This document shows, in pieces, positions 20,675 to 30,511 of a stretch of 64,000 nucleotides of DNA. How positions within the stretch are numbered: position 1 is the first letter of the stretch; each line of letters begins with the position of its first letter. The position numbers were made by a program, and so were the translations under genes. A model generated the notes under the pieces. The model made no database searches. It was given only the letters and a program-made list of their open reading frames with translations, and was not told the origin of the DNA. Origin of the DNA: Sulfitobacter sp. LCG007 (lineage in GTDB: Bacteria; Pseudomonadota; Alphaproteobacteria; Rhodobacterales; Rhodobacteraceae); NCBI RefSeq assembly GCF_040801785.1, contig NZ_CP161805.1:310001-374000 (forward strand), given 5' to 3'.

Positions 20675-21493
20675 ATGGCGGAACGGGTAGGGATCGCGGT
20701 AACGGGCGTCTCGGGCCGAATGGGCCGGATGCTGGTGCAGATGATTTCCGAAACCGGCGCGGCCGTGCTTTCAGGGGCGGTCGAGCGCGCGGGCCATGAG
20801 TGGATCGGCCAGGATCTCGGCAGGCTTCTCGGTGGCGCACCCTCCGGCGTGATCGTGACCGACGACGCTGCGCGGGCTTTCGCCGATGCGCGGGCGGTCG
20901 TCGATTTTACCGCCCCGCGTGCGAGCATCGCCTTCGCGAAGGCCGCCGCCGAGGCCGGGATCGTCCATGTCATCGGCACAACCGGGATGACGGCGGAAGA
21001 GATCGCGGAACTTGCCCCGGCGGCGGAAAAGACCGTGGTTATCCGGGCCGGCAACATGAGCCTCGGGGTCAACCTGCTGGTCCAGATCACGAAACAGGTC
21101 GCGGCGGCACTGGACGCGGATTTCGACATCGAGGTGATCGAGGCCCATCACAACTGCAAGGTCGATGCGCCCTCGGGGACCGCACTGATGCTGGGAGAGG
21201 CCGCCGCCGAGGGGCGCGGCGTCAGGCTCGAGGACGTGTCGGAACGGGGCAGGGACGGGATTACCGGGGCACGGCGGCGCGGAGATATCGGTTTTGCCGC
21301 CATCCGGGGTGGGGATATCATCGGCGAGCATGATGTGATGTTCGCGTCCGCCGAAGAGCGCATCGTGCTGCGCCATGTCGCAAGTGACCGGCGCGTCTTT
21401 GCGCGCGGAGCACTCAAGGCCGCGCTCTGGGGGCAGGGCAAGCCGGCGGGAGGTTACGACATGCTGGACGTTCTGGGCCTGAAAACCGGCTGA
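20675..21493 (+). CDS. dapB: 4-hydroxy-tetrahydrodipicolinate reductase
   Basis: Reduces 4-hydroxy-tetrahydrodipicolinate with NAD(P)H in the diaminopimelate/lysine pathway. 272 residues: N-terminal Rossmann loop GVSGRMGR (11-18), [38 protein letters not shown], the catalytic [15 protein letters not shown] with the conserved His pair and Lys, and [19 protein letters not shown] near the C-terminus. The usual RHK around the lysine reads NCK here. Divergent from rbfA. Confidence 0.97.
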   Translation: MAERVGIAVTGVSGRMGRMLVQMISETGAAVLSGAVERAGHEWIGQDLGRLLGGAPSGVIVTDDAARAFADARAVVDFTAPRASIAFAKAAAEAGIVHVIGTTGMTAEEIAELAPAAEKTVVIRAGNMSLGVNLLVQITKQVAAALDADFDIEVIEAHHNCKVDAPSGTALMLGEAAAEGRGVRLEDVSERGRDGITGARRRGDIGFAAIRGGDIIGEHDVMFASAEERIVLRHVASDRRVFARGALKAALWGQGKPAGGYDMLDVLGLKTG

Positions 21494-21509
21494 TGCCGGG
21501 GGCGATCGC

Positions 21510-21698
21510 TCAGAAATCGACCGCGAGGCCCTTCTTCTCCCAGTCGCCATAGCGCACCGGCTCGAGCCCCTCGCGACGCCCGCCGAGTTCCGGGGGCAGG
21601 TCGATCGCCGCAGTCTGACGCCGCCGCTCTTCGGCCTCGGCCAGCGCGCGGCGGGCCTCCGGGGGGATATCGTCGGGTAGGTCGGGCGTATCGGTCAT
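21510..21698 (-). CDS. DUF1674 protein, SDHAF4-like succinate dehydrogenase assembly factor
   Basis: A 62-residue protein ending with the family signature: ELGGRREGLEPVRYGDWEKK followed by GLAVDF. In eukaryotes the homologue SDHAF4 chaperones flavinylated SdhA; bacterial members are presumed to act likewise. The N-terminal half is acidic and low in conservation. The ATG at 21698 is chosen because the frame upstream runs into the rsmB promoter region. No sdh gene is nearby. Confidence 0.85.
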   Translation of the reverse strand: MTDTPDLPDDIPPEARRALAEAEERRRQTAAIDLPPELGGRREGLEPVRYGDWEKKGLAVDF

Positions 21699-21778
21699 GC
21701 GGGCGTTCCTTCCGGCTCTCTCCTTGATATACGCAGCGCTTTGGCGCAGACAACCCGTCACCATCTGCGGAGCACCCC

Positions 21779-23050
21779 ATGTCCGATACCGGCCTTCCCG
21801 CGCGCCAGGGCGCCCTTTTCCTGCTCGACCGCGTCCTGGGGGACGGACGCCTTCTGGCGGAACTTCAGGTCGGCGGCGCGCTGGACCACCTGTCACCCGA
21901 GGATCGGGCCCGGGCGATGCGGCTTGCCGCGGAGACGCTGCGCGGCGTCGAACGCGCCGACAGGCTGCTCCAGAAGCACCTGAAAAAACCGCCGCCGCTG
22001 CCCGTTCGCAATGCGCTGCGCCTTGGAACCGTGGAGCTGTGCCAGGGCGGGGCCGCGCATGGGGTCGTCAGTTCGCTGGTGGAGATCGTGTCGCGCAATC
22101 GCAAGCTCGGCCATCTCAAGGGACTAGCCAACGCGGTCCTGCGCAAGATCGCGGCCGAGGGCCCCGCCGCGTGGCCCGCCCTGCGCGCGCCGCGCCTTCC
22201 GAAATGGCTGCGCGGCCCCCTGGTCGAGGCCTGGGGCCCCGAAGCCATCGCCGCCATGGAGGCGGCGCATTTCGCCGGTGCGCCGCTTGACCTGACCGCA
22301 CGGGGCGACGCCGCGGCTTTGGCACAGGAGGTCGGGGGCGTGCTGTTGCCCACCGGGTCGGTGCGGGTGACGACGGGTGGACAGGTCTCTGCGATGCCGG
22401 GCTTCGCCGAAGGGCGATGGTGGGTTCAGGATGCCGCCGCCGCCCTTCCGGCGCGTGTTCTGGCGCCGCAGCCCGGCGAACGTGTGCTCGACCTCTGTGC
22501 GGCGCCGGGCGGCAAGACCATGCAGCTTGCCGCAGCGGGTGCAGCGGTCACCGCCGTCGACGATTCGGCCACGCGGATCCAGCGGATCACCGAGAACCTG
22601 ACGCGCACCGGGCTCGTGGCCGAAGTGGTCGTCGAGGATGCCCGCAGGACAGCCGGTCAGTGGGATGCGATCCTTCTCGACGCGCCCTGTTCCGCGACCG
22701 GCACGATCCGGCGCCATCCGGATCTGCCCTTCGCCAAGGACGGCTCCGATTTCTCTGCCCTCATCGCGCTTCAGGCAGAGCTGATCGAACACGCCTGGAC
22801 CCTGCTGAGCCCGGGGGGGCGGATGGTATTCTGCACCTGCTCGCTCTTGCCGGACGAGGGCGAGGTTCAGATCGAGGAGGCGCTTGCCAGACACGGCGAC
22901 ATGCGCATCGACGCGCAGGCGCGCGATCTGCCGGGCGTGGAAGCGCATTGGCTTTCGCCCGAGGGCGGATTGCGGCTGCGCCCCGATTTCTGGTCCGCCC
23001 ATGGCGGGATGGACGGCTTCTACATCGCCTGCCTGCGAAAGGACGGATGA
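21779..23050 (+). CDS. rsmB: 16S rRNA m5C methyltransferase, RsmB type
   Basis: Methylates cytosine C5 (C967 in E. coli numbering) in 16S rRNA. 423 residues: an N-terminal NusB-like domain (LFLLDRVLGDGR..., LGTVELCQGGAAHGVVSSLVEI), then a Rossmann methyltransferase with VLDLCAAPGGKTMQLA (SAM motif I), LLDAPCSATGTIRRHPD (Cys304) and VFCTCSLLPDEGE (catalytic Cys354). Both cysteines of the m5C mechanism are intact. The heparinase-like gene follows in the same direction after 124 bp that contain no convincing gene. Confidence 0.93.
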   Translation: MSDTGLPARQGALFLLDRVLGDGRLLAELQVGGALDHLSPEDRARAMRLAAETLRGVERADRLLQKHLKKPPPLPVRNALRLGTVELCQGGAAHGVVSSLVEIVSRNRKLGHLKGLANAVLRKIAAEGPAAWPALRAPRLPKWLRGPLVEAWGPEAIAAMEAAHFAGAPLDLTARGDAAALAQEVGGVLLPTGSVRVTTGGQVSAMPGFAEGRWWVQDAAAALPARVLAPQPGERVLDLCAAPGGKTMQLAAAGAAVTAVDDSATRIQRITENLTRTGLVAEVVVEDARRTAGQWDAILLDAPCSATGTIRRHPDLPFAKDGSDFSALIALQAELIEHAWTLLSPGGRMVFCTCSLLPDEGEVQIEEALARHGDMRIDAQARDLPGVEAHWLSPEGGLRLRPDFWSAHGGMDGFYIACLRKDG

Positions 23051-23174
23051 CCGGCGGTTGGGACACGCACCTGCCCGGTTCGCGGGCGGGCAGACATTCT
23101 GCGGTGACTTGCGCGTGCGGCGGGGCTATCATCGAGCGACAAACGCCGTGAGAGCGTGAGAGGCAGGGCGAGAG

Positions 23175-24902
23175 ATGTCCGAAACGCACACATTCGCCGC
23201 GCAGAAGACGCGCCTGCTGAACCGCTTTCAGGCGGCCAGGGCGACTCGGGCGAAGGTGGGTCAGGTCGGTTTTGTCACGTCGCCGGAGCCGCGCACCATC
23301 GGCAGTTTCGCCCGCGGGCGGCAACTGCTCGCGGGCAACTTCCTCTTCGCGGGCAACCTGCTTGAAAGCGCTGACGGGGCGCTGTGGGATCTTGACGCAC
23401 CGAATGCGGCCTATCGGCAGGAGATGCACGGCTTTGCCTGGCTGGACGATCTGGCCGCGGTGGGCGACGGCCCGGCGCGCGACGCGGCGCAGCGCTGGCT
23501 CTGGCAGTGGATGGAGCGCTACGGACGCGGACGCGGTCCGGGCTGGACGCCGGACCTTACCGGGCGACGTCTGATCCGCTGGATCAACCACGCCATCTTT
23601 CTGCTGCGGGGAAAGGATTCGGAGGCCAGCCATGCTTTCTTCCGCAGTCTCGTGCAGCAGACCACGTTCCTGTCGCGCCGCTGGCAGGGGGCAGGTCACG
23701 GGCTGCCGCGCTTCGAGGCGTTGACCGGTCTCATCTATGCCGGGCTCGCGATCGAGGGGATGAAAGAGCTGGCCGATCCCGCGATCCGGGCGCTCGCGCG
23801 TGAGTGCAGGTCGCAGATCAGCGCGCAGGGCGGTCTGCCGACGCGCAATCCCGAGGAGTTGCTCGACGTCTTCACCCTGCTGACATGGGCGGCGGCCGCA
23901 CTGGACGATGCGGGGAGGGAGGCGCACGAGGATCATCTCGCCGCCATCGAGCGCATCGCGCCGACCCTGCGCACCCTGCGCCATTGCGATGGCGGTCTCG
24001 CCCGGTTTCACGGGGGCGGCCGGGGGGCGGAAGGTTGGCTCGACCACGCGCTGGCCCAGGCGCGTGTGAAGTCGCGACATCCGGACGGCCTGTCGATGGG
24101 TTTCGCCCGGCTCTCGGGCGGGCGGACGAGCGTCATCATCGACGCGAGCCGCCCGCCAACGGGCAGGGCCTCGGGCAACGCCCATGCCTCGACGCTGGCT
24201 TTCGAGCTGACATCCGGGCGTCGCCCGCTGATCGTCAACTGCGGCTCCGGCGCCAGCTTCGGGCCGGGCTGGCGCCGCGCCGGGCGCGCCACGCCGTCGC
24301 ACTCCACGCTTTCGCTCGATGGCTATTCCAGCGCCCGGCTCGGGCAGGCACAGGCGGGCGGCCTCGAGCCGCTCGAGGACGCGCCGAGCAGGGTGCCGAT
24401 CGAGATCGGCCATGTTCCGGACGGGCTGCAGTTCCAGGGTGGCCACAACGGCTATGTCGCCACCCATGGCCTGACCCATGCGCGAACGCTCGAACTGACC
24501 TTCGACGGACGCGCTCTGGCCGGAGAGGACATGCTTCTGGCGCTGGACGGGCAGGAAAGGCGCAGCTTCGACCGGGCGATGGACTCCCGCAAGTTGGGAG
24601 GCATCGGTTTCGACATCCGCTTTCACCTGCATCCGGAGGTGGACGCGACGGTCGACCTTGGCGGGGCGGCGGTTTCCATGGCACTCAAGAGCGGAGAGAT
24701 ATGGATCTTCCGCCACGATGGCACCCAGACGCTGGAAATCGTGCCATCGGTCTATCTCGAGAAGGGCCGTCTGAAGCCGCGCGGGTCGAAACAGATTGTC
24801 TTGTCGGGCCGTGCCATGTCATACGCCACCCGCGTCCGGTGGTCCTTGTCCAAGGCGCAGGAAACTGCGATTGGCGTGCGCGACCTCGCCCGGGACGAGT
24901 GA
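23175..24902 (+). CDS. Heparinase II/III family protein
   Basis: A 575-residue protein of the heparinase II/III superfamily, as found in a conserved alphaproteobacterial position next to rsmB and purH. Visible pieces are the alpha-toroid part (GFAWLDDLAAVGD, RWLWQWMERYGRG, NPEELLDVFTLLTWAAAALDDAG) and the beta-sandwich part (GFARLSGGRTSVIIDAS, LIVNCGSG, ATPSHSTLSLDGYSSA). Polysaccharide lyase activity is typical of characterised relatives, but the substrate here is unknown. No export signal is obvious, so the compartment is uncertain. purH begins 54 bp downstream. Confidence 0.8.
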   Translation: MSETHTFAAQKTRLLNRFQAARATRAKVGQVGFVTSPEPRTIGSFARGRQLLAGNFLFAGNLLESADGALWDLDAPNAAYRQEMHGFAWLDDLAAVGDGPARDAAQRWLWQWMERYGRGRGPGWTPDLTGRRLIRWINHAIFLLRGKDSEASHAFFRSLVQQTTFLSRRWQGAGHGLPRFEALTGLIYAGLAIEGMKELADPAIRALARECRSQISAQGGLPTRNPEELLDVFTLLTWAAAALDDAGREAHEDHLAAIERIAPTLRTLRHCDGGLARFHGGGRGAEGWLDHALAQARVKSRHPDGLSMGFARLSGGRTSVIIDASRPPTGRASGNAHASTLAFELTSGRRPLIVNCGSGASFGPGWRRAGRATPSHSTLSLDGYSSARLGQAQAGGLEPLEDAPSRVPIEIGHVPDGLQFQGGHNGYVATHGLTHARTLELTFDGRALAGEDMLLALDGQERRSFDRAMDSRKLGGIGFDIRFHLHPEVDATVDLGGAAVSMALKSGEIWIFRHDGTQTLEIVPSVYLEKGRLKPRGSKQIVLSGRAMSYATRVRWSLSKAQETAIGVRDLARDE

Positions 24903-24956
24903 TACCGGGCCGCGGCCCCCGACCGGACGCTGACGGAACAGACAGGAAAGTCCCCC

Positions 24957-26543
24957 ATGACCGATCTATACCCCGTGAAACGCGCGCTTCTGTCGGTGTC
25001 CGACAAGACCGGACTCGTCGAGTTCGGGCAGGCGCTGGCGGCGCGGGGCATCGCCCTTCTGAGCACCGGCGGCACGGCCAGCACCCTGCGCGAGGCCGGG
25101 CTTGAGGTGAGCGACGTCTCCGAGGTTACGGGCTTTCCCGAGATGATGGACGGGCGCGTCAAGACGCTGCACCCGGTGGTCCACGGCGGGCTTCTGGCGC
25201 TGCGCGACAGTGACGCGCACGTCGCGGCGATGCGCGAACACGGGATCGGGGCGATCGATCTGGTGGTGGTGAACCTCTACCCCTTCGAGGCGACCGTGGC
25301 GCGCGGGGCGGAATACGCCGAGGTGATCGAGAACATCGACATCGGCGGCCCGGCGATGATCCGCTCGGCGGCCAAGAACCACGGCTTCGTCAATGTCATC
25401 GTCGATGTCGAGGATTACGCCCCGTTCCTCGCGGAGCTCGAGGCGAACGACGGGCAGACCTCCTACGCGCTGCGCCAGCGGCTGGCACAAACGGCCTACG
25501 CCCGGACGGCGGCCTATGACACGGCGGTCTCGACCTGGATGGCGGCGCAGACGGGCGGCACCCCGCGCCGGCGCAGCTTTGCCGGGGCGCTGGCTCAAGA
25601 GTTGCGCTACGGCGAGAACCCGCACCAGTCCGCGAGCTTCTACACCGACGGCTCGGCCCGGCCGGGTGTCGCCACGGCGCGGCAGCTGCAGGGCAAGGAA
25701 CTGAGCTACAACAACATCAACGACACCGACGCGGCCTTCGAGCTGGTCAGCGAATTCGCCCCGGGCGACGGCCCCGCCTGCGCCATCATCAAGCATGCCA
25801 ACCCTTGCGGCGTGGCGCGGGGCGCGACGCTGGCCGAGGCCTACCGGCGCGCCTTCGACTGCGACCGGACCTCGGCCTTCGGCGGCATCATCGCGCTGAA
25901 CCAGCGGCTCGACGGAGAAACGGCAAAGGCCATCGCCGAGATCTTCACCGAGGTCGTGATCGCTCCCGATGCGGACGAGGCGGCGCGCGAAGTCTTCGCC
26001 GGCAAGAAGAACCTGCGCCTGCTGACGACCGGAGGGCTTGCGGACCCGACGGCGGCCGCGCTTGCCTTCAAGCAGGTGTCTGGCGGCCTTCTGGTGCAGG
26101 ACAAGGACACGGGCCGGATCGCGGCCTCCGAGCTGAAGGTGGTGACGAAGCGTGCCCCGAGCGAACAGGAGATGAAGGACCTTCTTTTCGCCTGGACCGT
26201 GGCCAAGCACGTGAAGTCCAATGCGATCGTCTATGCCAGGGATGGCGCCACCGTCGGTGTCGGCGCGGGGCAGATGAGCCGGGTGGACAGTACGCGTATC
26301 GCGGCGCGCAAGGCGCAGGACATGGCAGAGACGCTGGGCCTTTCCGAGCCGCTCACCAAGGGGTCGGTGGTGGCCTCGGACGCCTTCTTCCCCTTCGCGG
26401 ACGGGCTGATCACGGCCGCCGGGGCAGGGGCCTCGGCGCTGATCCAGCCGGGTGGCTCGATGCGCGACGAAGAGGTGATCGCCGCCGCCGACGCCGCGGG
26501 GCTCGCCATGGTCTTCACCGGCATGCGCCATTTCCGGCACTAG
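24957..26543 (+). CDS. purH: Bifunctional AICAR formyltransferase/IMP cyclohydrolase
   Basis: Catalyses the last two steps of de novo IMP synthesis. 528 residues: an N-terminal MGS-like cyclohydrolase domain ([57 protein letters not shown]) and a C-terminal AICAR transformylase ([58 protein letters not shown]). GGAAAG precedes the ATG. lspA starts ten bases downstream, suggesting co-transcription. Confidence 0.98.
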   Translation: MTDLYPVKRALLSVSDKTGLVEFGQALAARGIALLSTGGTASTLREAGLEVSDVSEVTGFPEMMDGRVKTLHPVVHGGLLALRDSDAHVAAMREHGIGAIDLVVVNLYPFEATVARGAEYAEVIENIDIGGPAMIRSAAKNHGFVNVIVDVEDYAPFLAELEANDGQTSYALRQRLAQTAYARTAAYDTAVSTWMAAQTGGTPRRRSFAGALAQELRYGENPHQSASFYTDGSARPGVATARQLQGKELSYNNINDTDAAFELVSEFAPGDGPACAIIKHANPCGVARGATLAEAYRRAFDCDRTSAFGGIIALNQRLDGETAKAIAEIFTEVVIAPDADEAAREVFAGKKNLRLLTTGGLADPTAAALAFKQVSGGLLVQDKDTGRIAASELKVVTKRAPSEQEMKDLLFAWTVAKHVKSNAIVYARDGATVGVGAGQMSRVDSTRIAARKAQDMAETLGLSEPLTKGSVVASDAFFPFADGLITAAGAGASALIQPGGSMRDEEVIAAADAAGLAMVFTGMRHFRH

Positions 26544-26553
26544 GATTTCCGTC

Positions 26554-27069
26554 ATGCGCCTGGTCCTGTGGTCCGCCATCGCCGCCATCCTGATCGATCA
26601 GGCAAGCAAGTATGTCGTCGTCCACGTCATGCAGCTTTACCTGCGGCGCGAGATCACGGTGCTGCCGCCGCTGCTGAACTTCCGCTACGGCGAAAACCGC
26701 GGGATCAACTTCGGGCTGCTCGACGGGGACAGCGATCTGGCGCGCTGGGCCCTGATTGCCCTCGCCGTGGCCATCTGCATCGCCGTGCTGATCTGGGTCC
26801 GGCGCCAACCACTCGGCAGGTGGGGCCATGTCGGCGCCGGCCTGCTTGTGGGCGGAGCGCTGGCCAACGTGATCGACCGGCTGGTCTACGGCTATGTGCT
26901 CGATTTTCTCAACATGTCATGCTGCGGGGTCGACAACCCTTTCGTCTTCAACCTCGCCGACGTCTTCATTTTCGCCGGTGCCGCCGGACTGGTCCTTTTC
27001 AGCCCCGACGGGGACAGCTCGTCGGGCAGGAAGCCCGATCGCCCAGGCCCGAGGAAAAAAGGGCCGTGA
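26554..27069 (+). CDS. lspA: Lipoprotein signal peptidase (signal peptidase II)
   Basis: An inner-membrane aspartyl protease that removes signal peptides from prolipoproteins. 171 residues with four hydrophobic spans; the catalytic aspartates sit in ANVIDRLVYGYVLDFL and FNLADVFIFAGA, and NRGINFGLLDGD is the usual third conserved region. The hydrophilic tail (SSSGRKPDRPGPRKKGP) is basic. A DUF3035 lipoprotein, a plausible substrate, is encoded just downstream. Confidence 0.95.
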   Translation: MRLVLWSAIAAILIDQASKYVVVHVMQLYLRREITVLPPLLNFRYGENRGINFGLLDGDSDLARWALIALAVAICIAVLIWVRRQPLGRWGHVGAGLLVGGALANVIDRLVYGYVLDFLNMSCCGVDNPFVFNLADVFIFAGAAGLVLFSPDGDSSSGRKPDRPGPRKKGP

Positions 27070-27118
27070 CATGCCCGGCGGCGCTGCGCTATCAGGAGGC
27101 AACCCGAGGAGATCACTC

Positions 27119-27622
27119 ATGCGGCTGATGCTGGCCCTGTTCCTGACGAGCCTTGCGCTTGGCGGCTGCGCCAGCAAGGGGCTGCATGACCTGCGCCGGA
27201 CCGGCGACGGTCCCGACGAGTTCCTCATCCTCCCGAGCAAGCCGCTGCAAACGCCCGAGAGCTACGCGGCGCTGCCCACGCCCACGCCGGGACAGGGAAA
27301 TCTCGTGGATGTCCAGCCTTTGCAGGACGGGCTGATCGCCATGGGCGGGCGGCCGCAATCCGCGCTTGCACCGGTGCCGGCCACCGACGCGGCCCTGGTG
27401 GCCGCCGCCGGTCGCTATGGCGCGCCGGCCAACATCCGCCAGGTCACTGCCGAGGAGGACGCCGATTTCCGGCGCCGCAAAGCCAGGTTCACCCAGTACC
27501 GCATCGTGCCGACGGACAACTACAACGCCGCCTACAAGAGCCAGGCGCTGAACCAGAACGCCACCGCCGAGGCCTGGCGGCGTGCGGGCTATCGTACACC
27601 CAGCTTTCCGCCGCAGGACTGA
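27119..27622 (+). CDS. DUF3035-type lipoprotein
   Basis: A 167-residue predicted lipoprotein: MRLMLALFLTSLALGGC gives a lipobox (LGGC, Cys17). The mature part begins with a DLRRTGDGPDEFLILPSKPLQTP segment characteristic of DUF3035, followed by Pro/Ala-rich sequence and RIVPTDNYNAAYKSQALNQ. The function is unknown. The ATG at 27119 gives a clean signal peptide; longer in-frame extensions overlap lspA. It lies in the purH-lspA-M16 run. Confidence 0.8.
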   Translation: MRLMLALFLTSLALGGCASKGLHDLRRTGDGPDEFLILPSKPLQTPESYAALPTPTPGQGNLVDVQPLQDGLIAMGGRPQSALAPVPATDAALVAAAGRYGAPANIRQVTAEEDADFRRRKARFTQYRIVPTDNYNAAYKSQALNQNATAEAWRRAGYRTPSFPPQD

Positions 27623-27755
27623 TCGATCCGGTCACATTGTCGACATCCGGGGGTTGAACGCGTCCCGGGAAGCCGTACCTCTGTCCCGCCAGCGAAGTCC
27701 GACATGACTGCGCCAGGCACCATTGCCGCGGCTGCGGCTCATTGAAGGACCGACG

Positions 27756-29156
27756 ATGCTCCGCCAGACTTCGTGCGCGCTCGCGCTTTTCCTCACCCTC
27801 TCGACACCTTCCGCCCATGCGTCCGAAACCGGCACCGAGGCAGTCACGACCTTCACGCTGGACAACGGCATGTCGGTCGTGGTGGTCGAGGATCACCGCG
27901 CGCCGGTGGTCCAGCAGATGGTCTGGTACAGGGCGGGCTCGGCCGACGAACCCAAGGGATCCTCCGGTGTGGCGCATTTCCTGGAGCATCTGCTTTTCAA
28001 GGGCACCGACACCGTGGGTCCGGGCGAGTTCTCTGCCGTGGTCGCGGCCAACGGCGGCGAGGACAACGCCTTCACCTCGTATGACTACACGGCCTATTAT
28101 CAGCGCGTCGCGGCCGACCGTCTTGAACTGATGATGCAGATGGAGTCCGACCGCATGCACAATCTGCGGCTGACGGAGGACAACATCAGGACCGAGCGGG
28201 ACGTGATCATCGAAGAGCGCAACCAGCGCACCGAGAACAATCCCGCAGCCCTGTTTTCAGAGCAGATGAACGCGGCGCAATATCTGAACCACCGCTACGG
28301 CACGCCGGTGATCGGCTGGATGCACGAGATGCGCACCCTCGACCTGGAGGACGCGCTGAGCTTCTACCGCACCTATTACGCGCCGAACGATGCCATCCTC
28401 GTCGTGACGGGCGATGTAGATCCGGCAGAGGTGAAACGGCTGGCCGACACCTATTACGGCGTGCTCCCGGCCAATCCCGACCTGCCCGAAAGGCTGCGGA
28501 CCGAGGAGCCGCCCCAGATCGCCGAGCGCCGGCTGATCTACCGCGATGCGCGCGTGGCGCAGCCTTACGTCATGCGCAGCTATCTGGCCCCCGAGCGCGA
28601 TCCGGGCGACCAGGAAACCGCGGCGGCACTGACGCTGCTGGCGGATATCCTGGGCGGGGGAACGACGTCGGTCCTGACCGAGGCGCTTCAGTTCGACAGC
28701 CAGATCGCCACCTATTCGGGCGCCTGGTACCGGGGGGTCTCGCTGGATGACACGACCTTCACGCTGCTCGTCGTCCCGCAGCCGGGCATCGAAATGCAGC
28801 AGGCCGAGGACGCGCTCGACGCGGCGCTGGCCAGGTTCCTCGAAACCGGCGTGGATGCCGGGCAGCTTGAGAGGATCAAGCTTCAGATCCGGGCCGACCA
28901 GATCTACGAGCGCGACAATGTCGACCGCATCGGCAACCGCTACGGGCAGGCGCTGGCCGTCGGGCTCAGCGTCGAGGATGTGAAGGCCTGGCCGGACGTG
29001 CTCGATGCTGTCACCGCCGAGGACATCATCGAGGCGGCGCGGATGGTCTTCGACAAGCGGCGGTCGGTGACCGGCTGGCTGATGCGCGACGAACCGGGGG
29101 CGCCGGTCGAGACCGCGACAGGTTCCGCGCCCGTTGATGCGGAGGTGATCCAGTGA
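27756..29156 (+). CDS. M16 family zinc metallopeptidase, active subunit
   Basis: A 466-residue exported peptidase related to mitochondrial processing peptidase and PqqL. A signal peptide (MLRQTSCALALFLTLSTPSAHA) is followed by the inverted zinc motif in GVAHFLEHLLFKGT (HFLEH) with the downstream glutamate region TSYDYTAYYQRV...ERDVIIEERNQR. GAAGGA lies just ahead of ATG 27756, which is preferred over an ATG at 27723. The stop overlaps the GTG of the second M16 gene (GTGA), consistent with a two-subunit complex in the periplasm. Confidence 0.93.
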   Translation: MLRQTSCALALFLTLSTPSAHASETGTEAVTTFTLDNGMSVVVVEDHRAPVVQQMVWYRAGSADEPKGSSGVAHFLEHLLFKGTDTVGPGEFSAVVAANGGEDNAFTSYDYTAYYQRVAADRLELMMQMESDRMHNLRLTEDNIRTERDVIIEERNQRTENNPAALFSEQMNAAQYLNHRYGTPVIGWMHEMRTLDLEDALSFYRTYYAPNDAILVVTGDVDPAEVKRLADTYYGVLPANPDLPERLRTEEPPQIAERRLIYRDARVAQPYVMRSYLAPERDPGDQETAAALTLLADILGGGTTSVLTEALQFDSQIATYSGAWYRGVSLDDTTFTLLVVPQPGIEMQQAEDALDAALARFLETGVDAGQLERIKLQIRADQIYERDNVDRIGNRYGQALAVGLSVEDVKAWPDVLDAVTAEDIIEAARMVFDKRRSVTGWLMRDEPGAPVETATGSAPVDAEVIQ

Positions 29157-30472
29157 GCCGACTTCTTCCCGCCCTTCTCTTCGTTCTTGCGACCGCCATG
29201 CCGCTGCGCGCGGAGGTGGAGATACAGGAAGTCACCTCTCCGGGCGGGCTTACTGCCTGGCTTGTCGAGGAGCACTCGATTCCCTTCACGGCGCTCGAAA
29301 TCCGCTTTCGCGGCGGAGCGTCGCTCGATGCACCCGGCAAGCGCGGGGCGATCAACCTCATGACGGGGCTGCTCGAGGAAGGGGCGGGAGAGCTCGACGC
29401 GCGCGGCTTTGCCCGGGCGACGGAAGAGCTTGCCACCAGCTTCGGCTTCGATGTTTCCGACGACGAGCTGTCGATATCGGCGCGCTTCCTGACCGAGAAC
29501 CGCGAGGCATCCGTGGCGCTTCTGCGGGCTGCACTCACCGAACCGCGCTTCGATGCGGAAGCGATCGAGCGGGTCCGCGGCCAGGTCCTTTCGATCATCC
29601 GGGCCGAACGCGAGGATCCGGGCGATATCGCCAGCCGGACCTTCGATGGCATGGCCTATCCCGACCACCCTTATGCAACGTCCCTGAACGGCACCGAAGA
29701 CTCTGTCGCGGCCCTGACCCGCGAGGATCTCGTCGAGGCCAAGGACGCCGTGATGGCGCGCGACCGGATCTACATCGGTGCGGTTGGCGACATCACAGCC
29801 GATGAACTGGCCTCGCTGGTGGACGAGCTGCTCGGCGACCTTCCCGCCGAGGGCGCGCCGTCGCCCGCACATATCGATGTCGCGCTGCCCGGCGGCGTGA
29901 CGGTCGTTCCCTTCGAGACACCGCAATCGGTGGCGCTTTTCGGTCAGCGGGGCATCGCGCTGGACGATCCGGATTACTTTCCTGCCATGGTGCTGAACCA
30001 GGTTCTCGGCGGGGGTTCCTTCGAAAGCCGGCTGATGCAGGAGGTGCGCGAGAAACGGGGGCTGACCTACGGGGTCTATTCCTACCTCGCGAGCCGTGAC
30101 TACGCCGAGGTCTACATGGGCAGCGTGAGCTCGGCGAACGACCGGATCGCGCAGGCGATCGGCGTCATCCGTGACGAATGGGAGAAGGCCGCCACCGAAG
30201 GGGTCAGCGCGCAAGAGGTGGACGCCGCGAAGAAATACCTCACCGGGGCCTATCCGCTGCGCTTCGACGGCAACGGGCCGATCGCGAACATCATGGTCGG
30301 CATGCAGATGATGGGCCTGCCGGTCGACTACATCGCCACGCGCAACGACAAGGTCGATGCGGTGACGCTGGAGGATGTGAACCGGGTCGCGTCGGAACTG
30401 CTGGATCCCGAAGAGCTGACCTTCGTGGTGGTCGGACAGCCGGAAGGGCTGGAGACGACGCCCGCCAACTGA
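29153..30472 (+). CDS. M16 family peptidase-like protein, inactive partner subunit
   Basis: A 439-residue exported M16 homologue (signal peptide MSRLLPALLFVLATAMPLRA). The region aligned with the zinc motif reads AINLMTGLLEEGAGEL, so HxxEH is absent and the subunit should not be catalytic. The later substrate-binding/dimer signature SFESRLMQEVREKRGLTYGVYSYL is well kept. Pairs of one active and one inactive M16 protein form the working chamber in related bacterial complexes. The start is GTG at 29153, translationally coupled to the active subunit. Confidence 0.92.
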   Translation: MSRLLPALLFVLATAMPLRAEVEIQEVTSPGGLTAWLVEEHSIPFTALEIRFRGGASLDAPGKRGAINLMTGLLEEGAGELDARGFARATEELATSFGFDVSDDELSISARFLTENREASVALLRAALTEPRFDAEAIERVRGQVLSIIRAEREDPGDIASRTFDGMAYPDHPYATSLNGTEDSVAALTREDLVEAKDAVMARDRIYIGAVGDITADELASLVDELLGDLPAEGAPSPAHIDVALPGGVTVVPFETPQSVALFGQRGIALDDPDYFPAMVLNQVLGGGSFESRLMQEVREKRGLTYGVYSYLASRDYAEVYMGSVSSANDRIAQAIGVIRDEWEKAATEGVSAQEVDAAKKYLTGAYPLRFDGNGPIANIMVGMQMMGLPVDYIATRNDKVDAVTLEDVNRVASELLDPEELTFVVVGQPEGLETTPAN

Positions 30473-30483
30473 GGCCGCCGAGA

Positions 30484-30510
30484 GGGCCGGAAATCCGACC
30501 GTTCCGGCCC
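30484..30510. terminator. Stem-loop between M16 gene and convergent aldehyde dehydrogenase
   Basis: A perfect 9-bp stem GGGCCGGAA / TTCCGGCCC with a 9-nt loop lies in the 39-bp gap between convergent stops. There is no T tract, so it would be a weak or bidirectional terminator. Confidence 0.5.
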
Positions 30511-30511
30511 G

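Noticed and set aside
22761-24716. 651-residue minus-strand frame antisense to rsmB and the heparinase-like gene
   Set aside because: Both plus-strand genes have clear family signatures; the antisense frame shows none.
24966-26588. 540-residue open frame antisense to purH
   Set aside because: purH on the plus strand is fully conserved. The opposite frame is an Arg/Gly/His-rich shadow without motifs, typical of high-GC DNA.
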